Shown: one piece after another, positions 60,590-64,000 of the stretch | How the letters are laid out: each line of letters begins with the position of its first letter | Numbering within the stretch: the stretch's first letter is position 1 | Assembly: GCA_011170285.1 (NCBI GenBank) | Contig: DUEE01000026.1 | Coordinates: 19,959 to 83,958 of the forward strand | Length of the DNA: 64,000 nucleotides | Origin: Dehalococcoidia bacterium | Lineage (GTDB): Bacteria; Chloroflexota; Dehalococcoidia; Dehalococcoidales; W498 | Direction: 5' to 3' | Made by a program: the position numbers and the translations under genes | Notes under the pieces: generated by a model | What the model was told of the DNA's origin: nothing | Databases searched by the model: none | Seen by the model: only the letters and a program-made list of their open reading frames with translations

Positions 60590-61334
60590 AGGCTAGGGTG
60601 ATTGGGTTATTTAAGTCCCTGGCTACAGCGGCTATTTCAGCCGCTATCTCCTCCTCCAGATTAGGATTTATATGAACTACCACCACCTGCGGCAGGTAAC
60701 CTTTTACCTCCTGGAAACTAATTAGCTCCCGCTTCAACAGAGCCGGAGTGAGGTGGCCCAACTCTTTGGCAAATTCTTCATAGCTATCTGGCGCAGTAAC
60801 CTCAATAAAGAGTAGCCGGGGTGATACATACCTCCAGCAGTTAGCCAGACCTGGTCCCGTATCCCCGGTATAGAATACCGCTTTGCCATCGGGAGAAGTG
60901 ATTTGGTAACCAACGGTGGGAACAGTGTGATTCACAGGGATAGCCAGAATATCATAGCCTTCCACTTGCTTAATCTTATATGCTTGTACTATGGTAAATT
61001 TAATCGTCGGATTCTGTGGCGGCTGTTCCAAGAATTTAGGGTATAGTTTGCCATCTAGCAAATGAGTGGAGAGGGCATCATACACAGCTTGTATTGAATA
61101 AATATTGATAGTAGCATTCTGGAGAGCAAGGTGCAGAGCTAAAGTTGGTACATCTCTAATATGGTCATAGTGCTGGTGAGTAAGCAGTATTGCCTTAAGC
61201 CTTTGTTGAGCCGGGAAGGATAGGCTGGAGGTAAGACAACCGGCATCTATCGCCAGGGTATCATCAATTAATAGGCTCATTAGCCTTGTATTTTGCGATT
61301 CCAAATTGTGTGTCCCCAAAACCTGAATATCCAT
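60564..61334 (-). CDS. Metallo-beta-lactamase fold hydrolase (RNase Z / phosphodiesterase-like)
   Basis: 256 aa. The metal-binding motif is LTHQHYDHIRDVP (HxHxDH), with further ligands in VNHTVPTVGYQI, VFYTGDTGPG and the C-terminal VVVHINPN. The N-terminus MDIQVLGTHNLESQNTRLMS fits the RNase Z / class II cyclic-nucleotide phosphodiesterase group. The substrate cannot be told. It overlaps the Mut7-C RNase gene, which suggests a shared RNA-processing role. Confidence 0.85.
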   Translation of the reverse strand: MDIQVLGTHNLESQNTRLMSLLIDDTLAIDAGCLTSSLSFPAQQRLKAILLTHQHYDHIRDVPTLALHLALQNATINIYSIQAVYDALSTHLLDGKLYPKFLEQPPQNPTIKFTIVQAYKIKQVEGYDILAIPVNHTVPTVGYQITSPDGKAVFYTGDTGPGLANCWRYVSPRLLFIEVTAPDSYEEFAKELGHLTPALLKRELISFQEVKGYLPQVVVVHINPNLEEEIAAEIAAVARDLNNPITLAYEGMQIHL

Positions 61335-61374
61335 CGTTCTTTAGCTAACCTCCTTCCGCAAAGAAAATCCATTC

Positions 61375-62037
61375 CTAATCTGAAACGAGGAAAGGGTTAA
61401 ACCTTGTCTTATAGTCATAGATATCAACAGCCTCTTTTCTCTTCAAGAAGTTAACCATAGCGTAGGTGAACGGAGTAGCAATAGTTTCAATGACGGTCTT
61501 CGCCAGCCAGTGGTATAAAATCATTATAGGTGCAAATAAGGGAGTGCCGACAAAAGACAGGGTAATAAATATTGAGGTGTCCAGTCCTTGCCCCACGATA
61601 GTGGAACCAATGGTTCGGCTCCAAAGCCAGCGCCCTTCGGTCAAAATCTTCATCTTCGCCAGGACGAAGGAATTAGCGAACTCACCAGCGAGGTAGCCAC
61701 AGAAGGAAGCGGCGAGTAGCCTCGGTGTGTAGCCTAAGATGCTCTCATAAGCCTCCTGCCACTCCCAAAACGGAGCCGGGGGCAGAATCTGTCCCACCCA
61801 GGCAAAGATAACAAAGACGAGGTTACAAAAGAAGCCAAGCCAGATTACCCTTCTTGCTTGGCGATAACCATAGACCTCAGTTAGTATGTCGCCAAAGATG
61901 TAACTCACGGGGAAAATAATTATGGCTGCGGGCAGGATGAAGGAACCAAGGCTTATTAGCTTGACAGCAATAATGTTGGCTGTAATTAGACAGGTAACAA
62001 AAATGGCAGCAATAGTCACAAATCGGTGTGAAATCAT
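61375..62037 (-). CDS. yhhQ: Queuosine precursor transporter (YhhQ/VUT family)
   Basis: 220-aa membrane protein with six hydrophobic segments, importing queuosine precursors such as preQ0/preQ1 in characterised members. The family signature region is ANIIAVKLISLG, PVSYIFGDILTEVYGYRQAR and FANSFVLAKMKI, and the later WSRTIGSTIVGQGLDTSIFI. ATG 62037 lies four bases after the corA stop codon, so the two are co-transcribed. The exact substrate is assumed from the family. Confidence 0.9.
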   Translation of the reverse strand: MISHRFVTIAAIFVTCLITANIIAVKLISLGSFILPAAIIIFPVSYIFGDILTEVYGYRQARRVIWLGFFCNLVFVIFAWVGQILPPAPFWEWQEAYESILGYTPRLLAASFCGYLAGEFANSFVLAKMKILTEGRWLWSRTIGSTIVGQGLDTSIFITLSFVGTPLFAPIMILYHWLAKTVIETIATPFTYAMVNFLKRKEAVDIYDYKTRFNPFLVSD

Positions 62038-62040
62038 CGG

Positions 62041-62991
62041 TTAGATCCAGCGCTGGCGACGGAAGAAGTAGAGCATGCCGATAATAATAGCCAGGCAGAT
62101 AAGGGCTACATAAAGAGGGGAGAGCGGGTTATCTTTAAAAGGACCCAACGGGATGTTCATTCCGAAGATACTAGCCACTACGGTAATAGGTAGAAGGATG
62201 GTAGCAATGATAGTCAACATTCGCACGACCTCATTGGTACGATTAGTGGCCAGCGAATCATGGGTATAATTTAGCCCCTCAATTACCTCCTTATAATCAT
62301 CTAGCTCATCCCAAATCTTATCTACATGGTCAACCATGTCACCAAAGTAAACAGACATATCCATCTTGGTAAATCGACGAACCTTTAACTCCAATCTACC
62401 GATAACGGCTCGCACTGGCCAGATGATACGGCGAAAGGAGATAATATCACGCCGGAGTACAGAGATTTCTCTTACCGCGTTGCGTATCCCCTCGGAGAAG
62501 ACACTGTCCTCAAGAGACTCAATGTTGGCACCAATCTTGTTCAATATGGGTAAACAGTAGTCAACCAATCTATCAATTATGCGATAGAGGAGATAGCCAG
62601 AGCTCTGGCTGAAATTCTCTTGCCGCGATTCTTCATCAATCTGACACTCCCTGAATAACTTCACCAGTGGCTTAAGCTCCCCTTTATGTAAGGTAATCAG
62701 GTAGTTTTCACCAATAAACACCGATACCTGACTGGGCGAAGTTACTCGCGCCTCTTTATTATATACAGGAAAGTGAAGGACCAAAAACAGATAGTCTTTA
62801 TATTCGTCTATCTTGGGTCGTTGTATCCGACTGAGGCAGTCATCTAAATCCAGGTGATGGAAGGGATAATTTTGAGCTAGATATTCTGTCTCCCTTTCCG
62901 TTGGACCTTCAATATTAACCCAGGTTAGATCACCCCAGGTAAGCGACTCTATATTTAGTTGCTCTTCTCTGCTAACATCATAGACAGCCAT
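62041..62991 (-). CDS. corA: CorA-type magnesium/divalent cation transporter
   Basis: 316 aa. A large N-terminal cytoplasmic domain (LTWGDLTWVNIEGPTERETE, HHLDLDDCLSRIQRPKIDEY) ends in a long coiled helix (RREISVLRRDIISFRRIIWP). Two C-terminal transmembrane helices follow, the first closed by the selectivity motif FGMNIPLGPF, the second ending in the basic cluster FRRQRWI. All fits CorA/ZntB, and the GMN motif points to CorA. ATG 62991. Confidence 0.95.
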   Translation of the reverse strand: MAVYDVSREEQLNIESLTWGDLTWVNIEGPTERETEYLAQNYPFHHLDLDDCLSRIQRPKIDEYKDYLFLVLHFPVYNKEARVTSPSQVSVFIGENYLITLHKGELKPLVKLFRECQIDEESRQENFSQSSGYLLYRIIDRLVDYCLPILNKIGANIESLEDSVFSEGIRNAVREISVLRRDIISFRRIIWPVRAVIGRLELKVRRFTKMDMSVYFGDMVDHVDKIWDELDDYKEVIEGLNYTHDSLATNRTNEVVRMLTIIATILLPITVVASIFGMNIPLGPFKDNPLSPLYVALICLAIIIGMLYFFRRQRWI

Positions 62992-63074
62992 TACAAATTA
63001 CCCCTCATATAGCCAAGACATTTTACCACAATTATTGCCATATAGCACCAAATCTGATATTATTAATTTCGAAA

Positions 63075-63245
63075 ATGAAGCCAGTAAAGCCTCCTTGGAC
63101 ACACAAGATTAAGGTCAGAATAAAAAAAGCGCTAGGAATGAATATATTCCTGTGTGATAGTTGCAAATGGGACTGGCGCGGAGCCTGTCACAACCCGGAA
63201 CGCCCCAATGCCACCTGGTGCCCAGACTATGAAAAACGGGGATAG
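63075..63245 (+). CDS. Small zinc-ribbon-like protein (below track cutoff)
   Basis: 56-aa frame beginning MKPVKPPWTHKIKV and carrying FLCDSCKWDWRGACHNPERP followed by NATWCPDYEKRG: four cysteines and a histidine in a compact metal-site pattern. The composition and clean ATG-to-TAG frame look genuine. No strong Shine-Dalgarno is visible. Family not recognised. It is divergent from corA. Confidence 0.6.
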   Translation: MKPVKPPWTHKIKVRIKKALGMNIFLCDSCKWDWRGACHNPERPNATWCPDYEKRG

Positions 63246-63315
63246 CTAAGAAAAGATAGCACTTCTACCTTCTTGCATTCAATATCCCAATCCTTGCATT
63301 GGAAGAGACTGCTTG

Positions 63316-63344
63316 TTGACGATATGCATTATTAATACTAGTAT
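63316..63344 (+). promoter_or_regulatory. Promoter of the PAS protein
   Basis: TTGACG (63316-63321), 17 bases, TAGTAT (63339-63344), 53 bases before the start codon. Confidence 0.55.
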
Positions 63345-63396
63345 ATTGCCAAGAGTCTCTTATAATCAGGTTAGAAAGATAATCTCTAAATAGTAT

Positions 63397-63882
63397 ATGT
63401 GGTCCAGGATGAAAGACCAAGACAAAACAAAAGACCAACTTATAAATGAACTGGACGAAATGCGCCAACGGGTCGCTGAATTGGAAACAATGGAAGGCGA
63501 GCGCAAGCAAGTAGAGGAGAAGCTTGCGGAGAGTGAGCAACATTTTCGGTCTTTGACGGAGAGCACAAGTGACTGGGTCTGGGAAACGGACATCGATGGC
63601 GTGTACACCTATGTCGGTCCGAGAGTCAAAGAGCTGCTGGGATATAGACCAGAGGAAATTATCGGTAAGACACCGTTCGATTTGATGCCCCCAGAAGAGG
63701 CAAAACGTGTCGCTGCTGAGTTCCAAGCGTACCTGGAGTCCCAAAAACCTATCATAAGATTGGAGAATACCAACCTGCACAAGGATGGCCACTTGGTTGT
63801 GCTGGAAACCAGCGGTGTGCCGATATTCGACGGTAACGGTAGGTTGTGTGGCTACCGGGGTATTGACCGTGACTGTATGTAG
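63397..63882 (+). CDS. Truncated PAS-domain sensor protein
   Basis: 161 aa. An N-terminal coiled coil (NELDEMRQRVAELETMEGER) leads into one PAS domain (HFRSLTESTSDWVWETDIDG, YVGPRVKELLGYRPEEIIGK, FDGNGRLCGYRGIDRD). Family members continue with ITERK and then another PAS or a kinase. Here the frame turns into CM-stop just as sequence resembling an insertion-sequence end begins (63874). It is probably the intact N-terminal part of a sensor histidine kinase cut by an insertion, though a natural short PAS protein is possible. Starts at ATG 63397; ATG 63409 is an alternative. Confidence 0.75.
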   Translation: MWSRMKDQDKTKDQLINELDEMRQRVAELETMEGERKQVEEKLAESEQHFRSLTESTSDWVWETDIDGVYTYVGPRVKELLGYRPEEIIGKTPFDLMPPEEAKRVAAEFQAYLESQKPIIRLENTNLHKDGHLVVLETSGVPIFDGNGRLCGYRGIDRDCM

Positions 63883-64000
63883 TCAGTAAAAGTGGGACAG
63901 TTCAGGCCATTGAGTTAACGGACACTCAAAGGCCATTGCCCTGCTCCCTGACGACTCTATTGTAATCCTTTCTTCTCTGTATTATCTCAAGATGTTTGCC
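63874..64000. mobile_element. Possible end of an insertion sequence, incomplete at window edge
   Basis: The PAS reading frame breaks at TGTATGTAGTC, followed by AGTAAAAGTGGGACAGTTCA. Starting with TG and carrying this conserved-looking block, it resembles the terminus of a transposon; a similar block is at 37996-38024. No transposase can be read because the window ends. Confidence 0.35.

Noticed and set aside
63265-63792. 175-aa minus-strand ORF at the right edge
   Set aside because: Antisense to the PAS-domain gene, which has recognisable motifs and a promoter.
1-64000. Reductive dehalogenase genes
   Set aside because: Searched for because of the suspected lineage; no rdhA-like twin-arginine Fe-S/corrinoid reductase frame is present.

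Overview
This looks like the chromosome of an anaerobic bacterium of the Chloroflexota, most probably class Dehalococcoidia. That is inferred from the mix of protein families: a class V aminotransferase beside serA, GuaB3, DUF951 beside pyrF, the coaBC-coaX-nnr order, many small CxxC proteins, and a rich corrinoid methyltransferase repertoire. Base composition appears moderate and gene density is fairly high, but several stretches hold decayed genes. No reductive dehalogenase, rRNA, CRISPR array or prophage was seen.

Layout. 1-4.6 kb: serine biosynthesis (aminotransferase, serA), a Fur-type regulator with its own promoter and Fur box, a membrane protein and pyrD. 4.9-6.2 kb: a degenerate HD-GYP protein and gene remnants. 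6.3-11.9 kb: four envelope glycosyltransferase-type genes, plus a duplicated gene fragment. 12-13.4 kb: a decay zone (transposase remnant, tRNA-Pro, dinB pseudogene). 13.4-24.4 kb: housekeeping genes (a small ORF, DUF951, pyrF, folC, guaB3, rsmI, metG, polyprenyl diphosphate synthase) with a truncated response regulator, a treT pseudogene and a start-less Rrf2 gene beside an IscR-like operator.

24.4-45.6 kb is the notable part: a one-carbon, corrinoid-dependent methyltransferase island. Its first half holds a RamA-type reductive activator with an unknown partner, a miniature corrinoid iron-sulfur-like protein, an AmiS/UreI-like membrane protein, a CobW-type GTPase and a methanol methyltransferase set MtaC-MtaB-MtaA. 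MtaB has the zinc ligands at exactly the expected spacing. An intact IS256-family element with a 9-bp target duplication sits just upstream of the mtaA promoter. ftsH, rsfS and ndk then interrupt. The second half is one minus-strand operon: methyl-tetrahydrofolate methyltransferase, corrinoid protein, two non-pyrrolysine MttB homologues, DUF1638, and a RACo-type activator fused to a C-terminal CBS pair. Its promoter overlaps a near-perfect 12-bp-arm palindrome. Together the two halves would let the cell take methyl groups from methanol and quaternary or methylated amines and pass them to tetrahydrofolate or another acceptor. glyA lies just beyond.

45.9-63.3 kb: housekeeping (glyA, prs, secA, valS, coaBC, coaX, nnr, corA, a queuosine-precursor transporter) with several uncharacterised genes. 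At the right edge is a PAS protein cut short, possibly by the end of another insertion sequence.

All identifications come from reading the translations and motifs by eye. No database search was run.
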